A DNA stretch of 64,000 nt from assembly GCA_017462345.1 (NCBI GenBank), contig JAFTRI010000037.1, positions 62,001 to 126,000 of the forward strand, in the 5' to 3' direction. Positions within the stretch are counted from its first letter, which is position 1; each line of letters starts with the position of its first letter. Source of the stretch: Muribaculaceae bacterium. Lineage in GTDB: Bacteria > Bacteroidota > Bacteroidia > Bacteroidales > Muribaculaceae. The notes under the pieces are model-generated. The model did no database searches. It saw only the letters and a program-made list of their open reading frames with translations, and was not told the origin of the DNA. Positions 8,531-15,798 of this stretch are shown piece after piece. The translations under genes and the position numbers were made by a program.

Positions 8531-9013
8531 ATGACAATAAAAAAACAACTTTTAAGCATTCTCGCACTATTGTCGGTCTCATTTTCCGCAATAGCCGAAG
8601 AATATTGGTTTGTTGTGTGGACTAAATCGGGCGAGCAGATGAGTTTTCCTCTTTCAGAAAACCCTAAAGTGACTCACTCCGATGCAAATCTCATTGTCTC
8701 CACCACAACAACCACGATAGAATACGCCAAAACAGAGGTCAGCAAATTCACATTAAAAATCAATGAACAAGAAACCACAAGCATTAATAACATTAAGACC
8801 CCTGATTCCAGCATCAAACAAAACGGCAATCTCATATTCATGTCCGGTTTCAGTACAGGCTCTACCGTAAGAGTGTTTACCATTAACGGGCAAGCCGTTT
8901 TGACCGACCACATCTGCAACGACGGTACACTCACGCTAAACCTTTCTCCGTTTACTGGCGGAATCTACATCATATCAACCGAAAGTATCACTTACAAATT
9001 CATAAAACGATGA
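8531..9013 (+). CDS. small secreted protein with T9SS-type C-terminal sorting domain
   Basis: A 160-aa protein: signal peptide to about Ala22, a short polar middle that is Thr-rich, then residues about 95-160 with the layout of a type A T9SS/Por sorting domain (VRVFTINGQAV, then GGIYIIS and a C-terminal basic KFIKR). Such domains direct export through the type IX system where it exists; many gut Bacteroidales carry these tails without a proven T9SS. Its stop codon overlaps the start of the next gene (ATGA), so the two are translationally coupled. The region is AT-richer than its neighbours. Confidence 0.75.
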   Translation: MTIKKQLLSILALLSVSFSAIAEEYWFVVWTKSGEQMSFPLSENPKVTHSDANLIVSTTTTTIEYAKTEVSKFTLKINEQETTSINNIKTPDSSIKQNGNLIFMSGFSTGSTVRVFTINGQAVLTDHICNDGTLTLNLSPFTGGIYIISTESITYKFIKR

Positions 9014-9768
9014 GACAAAATAATTACACACCAATCATAGCATCCTTATTCCTTATCGCAACAAGTCTGTTTCTAAACGCACAAGGAATCATTGTCCACA
9101 AAACTGACGGCACAAAAATCGAAATTCCCTATAGCGAATTTGACAGCATCACCACTTTCTACACAATCATACCCGACACAATTGTATCCGACACCGTCAG
9201 TCCCGCCAATCCTGAAACCGGAGAAAATAACATCGCGATTTCCCAAGAAGTAGATCTCGGATTATCTGTTAACTGGGCAGGATGGAATCTTGAAGCATCC
9301 TCACCGGAGGAACGTGGCAATTTTTACGCTTGGGGAGAAATAACCACTAAATCGCAATTTGACACAAGCACCTACTTGTATTACAGTTCTTCGTCTCTAA
9401 ATATAGGAAGTAACATTAGTGCGACAAAATATGACGCCCCATACAACAATTGGGGCGGAGACTGGAGGATGCCTACATCAGATGAATTTAACGAATTGAT
9501 TAGCTGTACATGGGAAGAAATAACATTTAACGGGACAACAGGCTATAAAGTGACCGGGCCAAATGGCAATTCAATATTTTTGCCTAATACCGGACATAAA
9601 CAAGGCTCTCAAAACACTACTTCATCAAATGGATACTATTGGACTTCAAAAGGAATGACAACTATGTCATACGCCTATTGCTTATCCACCGCAAATGGTT
9701 TTGAAGGCATTGTTTTAAAGGAACGTTATTGGGGGTTAGCCATCAGACCAGTAAAAACCAAGTACTAA
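9010..9768 (+). CDS. secreted FISUMP-like protein
   Basis: A 252-aa protein with a signal peptide ending at LNA24. Residues about 78-250 match the layout of the Fibrobacter succinogenes major paralogous (FISUMP/DUF1566-like) domain: VDLGLSVNWAGWN, RGNFYAWGE, WGGDWRMPTSDEF, GYYWTS and a final GLAIRPV. These beta-rich, Trp/Gly-rich domains occur in surface proteins of gut bacteria; their ligand is not known. The short N-terminal part (HKTDGTKIEIPYSEFDSI) resembles the start of the mature part of the preceding protein. Start by ATGA overlap with that gene. Confidence 0.8.
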   Translation: MRQNNYTPIIASLFLIATSLFLNAQGIIVHKTDGTKIEIPYSEFDSITTFYTIIPDTIVSDTVSPANPETGENNIAISQEVDLGLSVNWAGWNLEASSPEERGNFYAWGEITTKSQFDTSTYLYYSSSSLNIGSNISATKYDAPYNNWGGDWRMPTSDEFNELISCTWEEITFNGTTGYKVTGPNGNSIFLPNTGHKQGSQNTTSSNGYYWTSKGMTTMSYAYCLSTANGFEGIVLKERYWGLAIRPVKTKY

Positions 9769-9828
9769 TCTTAACAACAAACATTCCCTTATTTTCCAAA
9801 AACACGCGGCAACGCGATTAAAAGTACA

Positions 9829-9867
9829 GTTACGGAGGAGCTTATTTCGCGAAAGCACCTCCGTAAC
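9829..9867. repeat. hairpin repeat 1 upstream of the ATPase gene
   Basis: GTTACGGAGG (9829-9838) is inverted exactly as CCTCCGTAAC (9858-9867). Past one A-A mismatch the stem continues with GCTT/AAGC, leaving a 9-nt loop that contains TCGCGA without one base. No T-run follows, so it is not a standard terminator. Confidence 0.85.
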
Positions 9868-9880
9868 ACATAAAAAATCA

Positions 9881-9923
9881 TAGTTACGGAGAAGTATTTT
9901 TCATTTTTATTCCTCCGTAACTA
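9881..9923. repeat. hairpin repeat 2 upstream of the ATPase gene
   Basis: TAGTTACGGAG (9881-9891) is inverted exactly as CTCCGTAACTA (9913-9923). The arm GTTACGGAG is shared with hairpin 1, so one motif occurs four times in alternating orientation within 95 bp. The last arm ends 10 bp before the -10-like box of the ATPase gene. Confidence 0.85.
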
Positions 9924-9932
9924 TATTTTATC

Positions 9933-9940
9933 TATATTTG
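9933..9940 (+). promoter_or_regulatory. -10-like box of the ATPase gene
   Basis: TATATTTG fits TAnnTTTG and lies 28 nt before the ATG. No clear TTTG is found 19-21 bp upstream; the hairpin repeat occupies that space, as an operator would. Confidence 0.5.
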
Positions 9941-9968
9941 TGGTGCTAATAAGTAAAATACACATTGC

Positions 9969-11393
9969 ATGGCAAAACACATTATAGGAAGAATACAGGA
10001 GCAATCAATCCTTAAAAACTGCTACGATTCAGAGAAAGCAGAACTCATTGCGGTCTATGGGCGGAGACGCATCGGAAAAACATTTCTCATTAAGAATTTT
10101 TTCAAAGACAAATTTGACTTCTACATAACCGGAATATACCAAGGCACAAAAAAAGAGCAATTGACGTTTTTCAATCGTCAGCTATGCGAATATTCCCAAA
10201 CGCCATATCCTCAAGTTGAAAATTGGTTTGATGCATTCGACCAACTGAAACATTACATATCATCAATAAAAAAAGAGCGTGTTGTAATTTTCATTGATGA
10301 ACTACCATGGCTCGACACTCCGCGTTCACGATTTACCAAAGCATTTGAACTGTTTTGGAACAGTTGGGCATCTGACCAGTCCAAATTAAAATTAATTGTA
10401 TGCGGTTCTGCCACCACATGGATGATGTCTCACCTCTTAGGCAATAAAGGCGGGCTTCACAACCGTGTCACACGACGCATCAAGCTGTCACCATTCACCC
10501 TTGCTGAAGTAGAAGAATTCTTAAAACATAACGGCATCGACTGGAACAGGCATCAGATTGCTGAAGCATATATGATTTTAGGCGGAACTCCCTATTATTT
10601 GCAAATGCTACAAAAAGGCTACAGCCTTTCACAGAACATTGATTACCTTTTCTTTTCCGAAAACGCTGAATTACGTGACGAATACAGCATCCTGTTCAAA
10701 TCACTTTTCAATGAATCATCCATTTACCGTTCGACAGTAGAACTACTAAGCCGCAAAGCCAAGGGGATGACTCGAGCTGAAATGATCAGCGCATTAAAGC
10801 TATCAGAAGGAGGAGCTTTTTCTGAAGTTCTTGAAAACCTCTCCAACTGCGATTTCATACGCAAATACACAGCATTCGGCAAAAAAGAGAGGGACGTACT
10901 CTACCAACTCACCGACCTCTTTACGTTGTTTTTCCTACGCTTTGTAAAAAACAATAACGGAGGAGACGAACACCTATGGACCAATATGCTTGATGCTCCA
11001 GAGCGCAGAACCTGGAGCGGGTATTCTTTTGAACAATTGTGTCTTCATCATATTCCACAAATAAGACAAGGTCTTGGAATAAGTGGCATACAGAGTGACG
11101 TGTGTTCATGGACAACACCAGCAACCGAAAACCATCGCGGAGTCCAAATAGACTTACTCATCAACCGCAAAGACCAGATTGTCAATCTTTGCGAAATGAA
11201 ATACTCCACAAATGAATATGAGATCACAAAGCGTTACAATGATGAACTACAAGAACGCAAAGAAACATTCCGCAAGGTTACAAAAACCAGAAAGGCTTTA
11301 CATCTTACTATGGTAACAACATACGGCATAAAAGATAATGCCTACTCCGGCATGATCCAGAGCCAAATAACATTGGATGATTTATTCAAGTAA
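9969..11393 (+). CDS. AAA ATPase with C-terminal PD-(D/E)XK (DUF234-like) domain
   Basis: A 474-aa cytoplasmic protein. Residues about 5-215 are an archaeal-type/STAND-like ATPase: Walker A GRRRIGKT (31-38), Walker B VVIFIDE (105-111), and KLIVCGSATTW (141-151) as sensor strand. A winged-helix-like segment follows (about 255-310). The C-terminal part has a nuclease-fold signature: E355, D395 in GVQIDLLI, then E409-M-K411. Related genes are common and multi-copy in Bacteroidota and archaea, with no settled function. Base composition is AT-richer than the flanking housekeeping genes, suggesting transfer. No partner gene is adjacent; paired hairpins lie upstream and a strong terminator downstream. 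Confidence 0.88.
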   Translation: MAKHIIGRIQEQSILKNCYDSEKAELIAVYGRRRIGKTFLIKNFFKDKFDFYITGIYQGTKKEQLTFFNRQLCEYSQTPYPQVENWFDAFDQLKHYISSIKKERVVIFIDELPWLDTPRSRFTKAFELFWNSWASDQSKLKLIVCGSATTWMMSHLLGNKGGLHNRVTRRIKLSPFTLAEVEEFLKHNGIDWNRHQIAEAYMILGGTPYYLQMLQKGYSLSQNIDYLFFSENAELRDEYSILFKSLFNESSIYRSTVELLSRKAKGMTRAEMISALKLSEGGAFSEVLENLSNCDFIRKYTAFGKKERDVLYQLTDLFTLFFLRFVKNNNGGDEHLWTNMLDAPERRTWSGYSFEQLCLHHIPQIRQGLGISGIQSDVCSWTTPATENHRGVQIDLLINRKDQIVNLCEMKYSTNEYEITKRYNDELQERKETFRKVTKTRKALHLTMVTTYGIKDNAYSGMIQSQITLDDLFK

Positions 11394-11411
11394 TATTTTA
11401 TAAACCTTCTG

Positions 11412-11458
11412 TAAACAACCGTGGCTATGCCTATTCTCGACATAGCCACGGTTGTTTA
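11412..11458. terminator. bidirectional terminator
   Basis: A perfect 18-bp stem (11412-11429 with 11441-11458) and an 11-nt loop between the convergent ATPase and CoA-transferase genes. The TAAACAAC/GTTGTTTA ends give U-rich tails on both strands. Confidence 0.9.
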
Positions 11459-11475
11459 TAACAGTTAATATCTTT

Positions 11476-12969
11476 TTATGCGAACTTGGACCAGTCGGTG
11501 TTACGCATGTCGCCTGATGCCGCAAACTCGTTGTGGAACGCGAGTGCCGCACTGAGGGTGTGGGGTGTCTGGCCTCCCTTGCCAAGCTTGAGATAATCCC
11601 ACAGCAACTGCTTGTAATCAGGATTAACACAGTTCTCGATAATGGTCTCGGCTCGCTGTACGGGGTCTTTGCCACGGAGGTCGGCAATGCCCTGATCGGT
11701 GATAAGGGCGTCAACCGAGTGCTCGCTGTGGTCGAGGTGTGACACCATAGGCACGATGTTACTGATAAGACCGCCTTTGGTCACTGACGGGCAACTGAAT
11801 ATAGACAGATAGCCGTTGCGGGTAAAGTCGCCAGAGCCTCCGATACCGTTCATCATCTTGGTTCCTACTACATGGGTAGAATTGATGTTGCCGAAGATGT
11901 CGGCTTCAAGGGCGGTATTCATAGTGATAAGGCCGAGGCGGCGCACGACTTCGGGATTGTTGGATATCTCTCCCGGACGGATTAGAATCCTGTCATGGAA
12001 GAAATCCATGTTGGCAAGCACTTCATCCATCATACCATCGGAGAATGTCATCGAACACGTACTTGCAAAGCGGCACTTACCTTTCTTCATTAGCTCGGCT
12101 ACAGAGTCCTGAATAACCTCGGTGTACATGTCAAACTGCGGTATCTCGTCAACCTCGCCAAGTCCATGAAGCACGGCATTGGCAACATTGCCCACTCCCG
12201 ACTGCATCGGAAGGAATGTTTTGGGCAAACGTCCGGCACGCAGTTCATTCAGCAGGAAGTTACATACATTCTGCCCTATGAGCATCGTGGTTTCATCAGG
12301 CTCGGTAAAACTCTTGACGCCGTCCTTGGCATTGGTTTTCACGATACCCACAATTTTGGACGGGTCTACTTTCAATACAGGAGAGCCGATGCGGTCACTC
12401 GCCTTGTAGATGGGTATTTCACGACGGTAAGGAGGATCGGCAGGGAGATACACGTCATGAAGACCGCGTATAGACTTGGGTAATGCCTCATTCAGCTCAA
12501 CAATCACCTTATCGGCAAGCATTGCGATTGTAGGAGCAATACCCATACCCGTACCGAGAATAATCTCACCGTTGTCGTCAATGTCGGCAGCCTCAATGAT
12601 CGCGACATTCAGTTTTCCGAACACACCGTAACGCAATTTCTGAGCGAGTTCAGAAAGATGCAGGTCAAAGTAGTGGGCATCATGAGCGTTGAGACGCTTG
12701 CGCAAATCGGCATTACTCTGATAAGGTGTACGCATGTTGATAGCATTGGCACGGGCAAGAGCGCCATCGACATGGTCATTGGTCGACGCACCTGTAAAGA
12801 TGTTGATCTTGAATGGATTTCCTGCTTCGTGTTCCTTAACAGCTTTTTCGGCAAGAGCTTCAGTCACAACCTTGGGAGTACCTGATGCGGTAAAGCCCGA
12901 AAAGCCCACGTTATCACCGTTCTTTATATGCTCGGCAGCTTCCTGAGCCGAAATAAAAGGGATAGCCAT
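11476..12969 (-). CDS. acetyl-CoA hydrolase/transferase family CoA-transferase
   Basis: A 497-aa cytoplasmic enzyme of the Cat1/ScpC/AarC family, which swaps CoA between acyl-CoA and a free acid such as succinate, acetate or propionate. It has the family's N-terminal start (FISAQEAAEHIKNGDNVGFSGFTASGTPK) and the C-terminal GIGGSGDFTRNGYLSIF and LITDQGIADLRGKDP blocks. In propionate-producing Bacteroidales a succinate:propionyl- or acetyl-CoA transferase role is likely, but the exact substrate pair cannot be read from sequence. It stands alone between two terminator/promoter regions. Length is usual for the family. Confidence 0.9.
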   Translation of the reverse strand: MAIPFISAQEAAEHIKNGDNVGFSGFTASGTPKVVTEALAEKAVKEHEAGNPFKINIFTGASTNDHVDGALARANAINMRTPYQSNADLRKRLNAHDAHYFDLHLSELAQKLRYGVFGKLNVAIIEAADIDDNGEIILGTGMGIAPTIAMLADKVIVELNEALPKSIRGLHDVYLPADPPYRREIPIYKASDRIGSPVLKVDPSKIVGIVKTNAKDGVKSFTEPDETTMLIGQNVCNFLLNELRAGRLPKTFLPMQSGVGNVANAVLHGLGEVDEIPQFDMYTEVIQDSVAELMKKGKCRFASTCSMTFSDGMMDEVLANMDFFHDRILIRPGEISNNPEVVRRLGLITMNTALEADIFGNINSTHVVGTKMMNGIGGSGDFTRNGYLSIFSCPSVTKGGLISNIVPMVSHLDHSEHSVDALITDQGIADLRGKDPVQRAETIIENCVNPDYKQLLWDYLKLGKGGQTPHTLSAALAFHNEFAASGDMRNTDWSKFA

Positions 12970-13020
12970 TGTCAGTAAAATGTTTAGATGGTTTATTATA
13001 TTTTAGTTTCAAAAATTAGC

Positions 13021-13051
13021 TTGACTATATTCCTGTCTTTTCGTAATTTTG
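13021..13051 (+). promoter_or_regulatory. promoter of miaB
   Basis: TTG (13021-13023), 20 bp, TAATTTTG (13044-13051). The predicted start of transcription near 13058 leaves an 88-nt leader before miaB. Confidence 0.65.
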
Positions 13052-13145
13052 CACAAAATTAGATAATTCTGATTTTACAGACAAAGTTTTTAACGTCTTA
13101 TCGACTAAGCGATACAGGAATTTTCCATATTTACAACGAATCAGT

Positions 13146-14513
13146 ATGTCCCCTCAAATAACAGCAGACGAGAATCCGATTCTCGACAAGAACCTGTACA
13201 TCGAGACCTACGGCTGCCAGATGAGCGTGGCAGACAGCGAGGTAGTCGCATCAGTAATGGGAATGGCCGGTTACACGGTTACCGAAGATATAGAGAATGC
13301 CGATGCCATACTGCTCAACACCTGCTCTATACGCGACAATGCCGAGCAGAAAATCGTATCTCGCCTCAATTATCTGGCATCATTGCGGAGGAAACGCCGC
13401 GGGCAGCGTCTCATTGTCGGTGTCATAGGCTGCATGGCCGAACGCGTCAAGGACACGCTTATCAACGACTATGAGGTAGACCTTGTTGCCGGTCCGGATT
13501 CATACCTCGACCTGCCCAACCTGTTTGCGGCAGTAGAGGCAGGGGAAAAGGCTATCAACGTGAACCTGAGCACCACCGAGACCTACCGTGAGGTTATCCC
13601 GTCGCGCATCACCGGCAACCGGATCTCGGGCTACATAAGCATCATGCGCGGGTGCAACAACTTCTGTTCCTACTGCATAGTACCCTACACCCGCGGGCGT
13701 GAACGCAGCCGCGAGGCATCAAGCATCCTCAACGAGCTTGCCGACCTGCGCGCCAAGGGATTCAAAGAGGCCACATTATTGGGGCAGAACGTAAACAGTT
13801 ACCGCTACACCGGCACTGACGGAAACGAAATAGGCTTTGCCACCCTGTTGTCAATGGTTGCCGAGGCCGCACCGGACATGCGGATAAGATTCACCACATC
13901 ACACCCCAAGGACATGAGCGATGAAATTATCGCAGTCATCGCCCGCTATCCCAATATCTGCAACCATATACATCTGCCGGTACAGTCGGGCAGCAATTCC
14001 GTGTTAAAAGCGATGAACCGCAAGTATACCCGCGAATGGTATCTCGACCGTATCGCAGCCATACGCCGCGCAATCCCCGACTGCGGTATCTCGACCGACA
14101 TGTTCACCGGATTCCACAATGAGAGTGAAGCGGATTTCCAACAGACACTCGAACTGATGCGGGAGGTCGGGTTTGACTCCTCTTTCATGTTCAAATACTC
14201 GGAACGTCCCGGCACACTTGCTTCACGCCAGATGCCCGATAATGTCCCGGAGGAAGTGAAGATAGAACGGCTTAACCGCATGATCGCCCTGCAAAACGAG
14301 CTGTCGTTAGAATCCAACCGAAAGGATATAGGCAAGACATTTGACGTACTTGTCGAGGGCGTTTCCAAACGCAGCAAGGAGCAGATGGTAGGACGCAACC
14401 AACAGAACAAGACCCTTGTGTTCCCGCGAGGCAATTACCGGACAGGCGACACGGTAAAGGTCAAGGTACTGGAGGTATCATCGGCGACACTCATAGGGGA
14501 ACTCGTACAATAA
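13146..14513 (+). CDS. miaB: tRNA-2-methylthio-N6-dimethylallyladenosine synthase
   Basis: A 455-aa radical-SAM methylthiotransferase that adds the methylthio group to i6A37 in tRNAs reading UNN codons. The N-terminal UPF0004 domain has its three cluster cysteines (ETYGCQMS, LLNTCSIRDNA, GVIGCMAER). The radical-SAM motif is CNNFCSYC (about residues 172-179), followed by VPYTRGRERSR. A C-terminal TRAM domain starts near residue 385 (DVLVEGVSKRS). The pattern TCSIRDNAEQK separates MiaB from MtaB and RimO. An MFS transporter gene starts 15 nt downstream. Confidence 0.96.
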   Translation: MSPQITADENPILDKNLYIETYGCQMSVADSEVVASVMGMAGYTVTEDIENADAILLNTCSIRDNAEQKIVSRLNYLASLRRKRRGQRLIVGVIGCMAERVKDTLINDYEVDLVAGPDSYLDLPNLFAAVEAGEKAINVNLSTTETYREVIPSRITGNRISGYISIMRGCNNFCSYCIVPYTRGRERSREASSILNELADLRAKGFKEATLLGQNVNSYRYTGTDGNEIGFATLLSMVAEAAPDMRIRFTTSHPKDMSDEIIAVIARYPNICNHIHLPVQSGSNSVLKAMNRKYTREWYLDRIAAIRRAIPDCGISTDMFTGFHNESEADFQQTLELMREVGFDSSFMFKYSERPGTLASRQMPDNVPEEVKIERLNRMIALQNELSLESNRKDIGKTFDVLVEGVSKRSKEQMVGRNQQNKTLVFPRGNYRTGDTVKVKVLEVSSATLIGELVQ

Positions 14514-14528
14514 CCAACCCAACCCAAA

Positions 14529-15725
14529 ATGCAGCAAGAGATTTCTCAGCCCAAAGAGGTGCTGTGGAACAGAAATTATATAGCCGTATGCTCGGCCAAC
14601 TTTCTGCTCTTCTTTTCGTTCTACCTGCTATTGCCGATGCTGCCGTTCTATCTGCGCGACACTTTTGCCACCGACAAGCAGATGATAGGCATAATCCTGT
14701 CGGGATATACGATAACCGCACTGATGATACGCCCGTTCGGTGGTTTCATTGTCGACAGTTTTCCACGTAAGCAGGTACTGCTGATATGCTATTTTTCCTT
14801 CTTCATATTCTTTGCCGGGTATCTTGCAGCCGGGACACTGCTACTTTTCGCCATAGTGCGAGCCTTACACGGATTCACTTTCGGGGCTGTAACCGTTGCA
14901 AACAGTACAATGGCTATAGATGTACTCGCCCCGTCACGACGTGCCGAGGGAATAGGATATTACGGTGTGAGCAACAACCTTGCGATGGCTATAGGCCCGT
15001 CACTGTCGATGTACATGTACGACCACGGCATTTCACCATCATACATATTCCTCACATCACTCATGGCAGCAGGTATCGGACTATGCCTCAACGCCTCGCT
15101 CAAGACCCGTCCACGGGAACTTGTCAGGGACAAACAGCCAATATCGCTCGACCGCTTCTTCCTGACCAATGCCGTCCCCGAGAGCCTGATGGTGATGTAT
15201 TTCTCATTTGCCTACGGTATCCTGTCGACCTATGTAGCAATCTACGGACGCGATGAAGTGGGCATAGAAGGTGGCAGCGGGCTATTCTTTCTCCTACTGG
15301 CAATAGGGCTTATCGGTGCTCGACTGTTATCGGCACGATGGGTAAAACGCGGGCTTCTGACCCGTAACATCGGTGCAGGAATGGTGATAACCATCATCGG
15401 TTTCACCAGTTTCGTACTATGGCGCACACCCGAGGGCTACTACACATCGGCACTGATACTCGGTTGCGGATATGGAGCAATGTGCCCTTCATTCCAGACC
15501 GTATTCATTGACCTCGCCCCCAACAGCCGACGCGGCACTGCCAATTCCACCTACCTTACTTCATGGGATTTAGGGCTGGGAGTAGGAGTCCTGCTCGGCG
15601 GTGCGATTGCCGAACATCTCTCCTACCACACCGCTTACGGAGTGGCTACCGCAGTGTGCATCATAGGGCTTGCGGCATTCCTGTGGCATACAGCCCAGCA
15701 CTTCAACAGCCACAAACTCCGCTAA
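14529..15725 (+). CDS. MFS transporter
   Basis: A 398-aa inner-membrane protein with 12 predicted helices and typical MFS features: GGFIVDSFPRKQVLL is the loop 2-3 signature region, and two six-helix halves are separated near residue 200. Long hydrophobic stretches and few periplasmic residues suggest a drug- or metabolite-efflux type permease, substrate unknown. It starts 15 nt after miaB and is probably in the same transcript. It ends at a GC-rich terminator shared with the convergent TonB receptor gene. Confidence 0.9.
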   Translation: MQQEISQPKEVLWNRNYIAVCSANFLLFFSFYLLLPMLPFYLRDTFATDKQMIGIILSGYTITALMIRPFGGFIVDSFPRKQVLLICYFSFFIFFAGYLAAGTLLLFAIVRALHGFTFGAVTVANSTMAIDVLAPSRRAEGIGYYGVSNNLAMAIGPSLSMYMYDHGISPSYIFLTSLMAAGIGLCLNASLKTRPRELVRDKQPISLDRFFLTNAVPESLMVMYFSFAYGILSTYVAIYGRDEVGIEGGSGLFFLLLAIGLIGARLLSARWVKRGLLTRNIGAGMVITIIGFTSFVLWRTPEGYYTSALILGCGYGAMCPSFQTVFIDLAPNSRRGTANSTYLTSWDLGLGVGVLLGGAIAEHLSYHTAYGVATAVCIIGLAAFLWHTAQHFNSHKLR

Positions 15726-15735
15726 CAAAAGGGGG

Positions 15736-15780
15736 GGGACGGGGATAGCAAACGTCACGCAGCGTTGCCATCCCCGTCCC
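15736..15780. terminator. bidirectional terminator
   Basis: GGGACGGGGAT (15736-15746) pairs with ATCCCCGTCCC (15770-15780); inside, GCAA and GTTGC can extend the stem. GATTTATAAG follows on the plus strand. The left arm begins within a run of eight G. Confidence 0.8.
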
Positions 15781-15798
15781 GATTTATAAGTACGGCTA

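Noticed and set aside
15731..15738. Run of eight G as a phase-variable homopolymer
   Set aside because: It is at the edge of a terminator after the MFS stop codon, not in a coding or promoter region, so a length change would have little effect.
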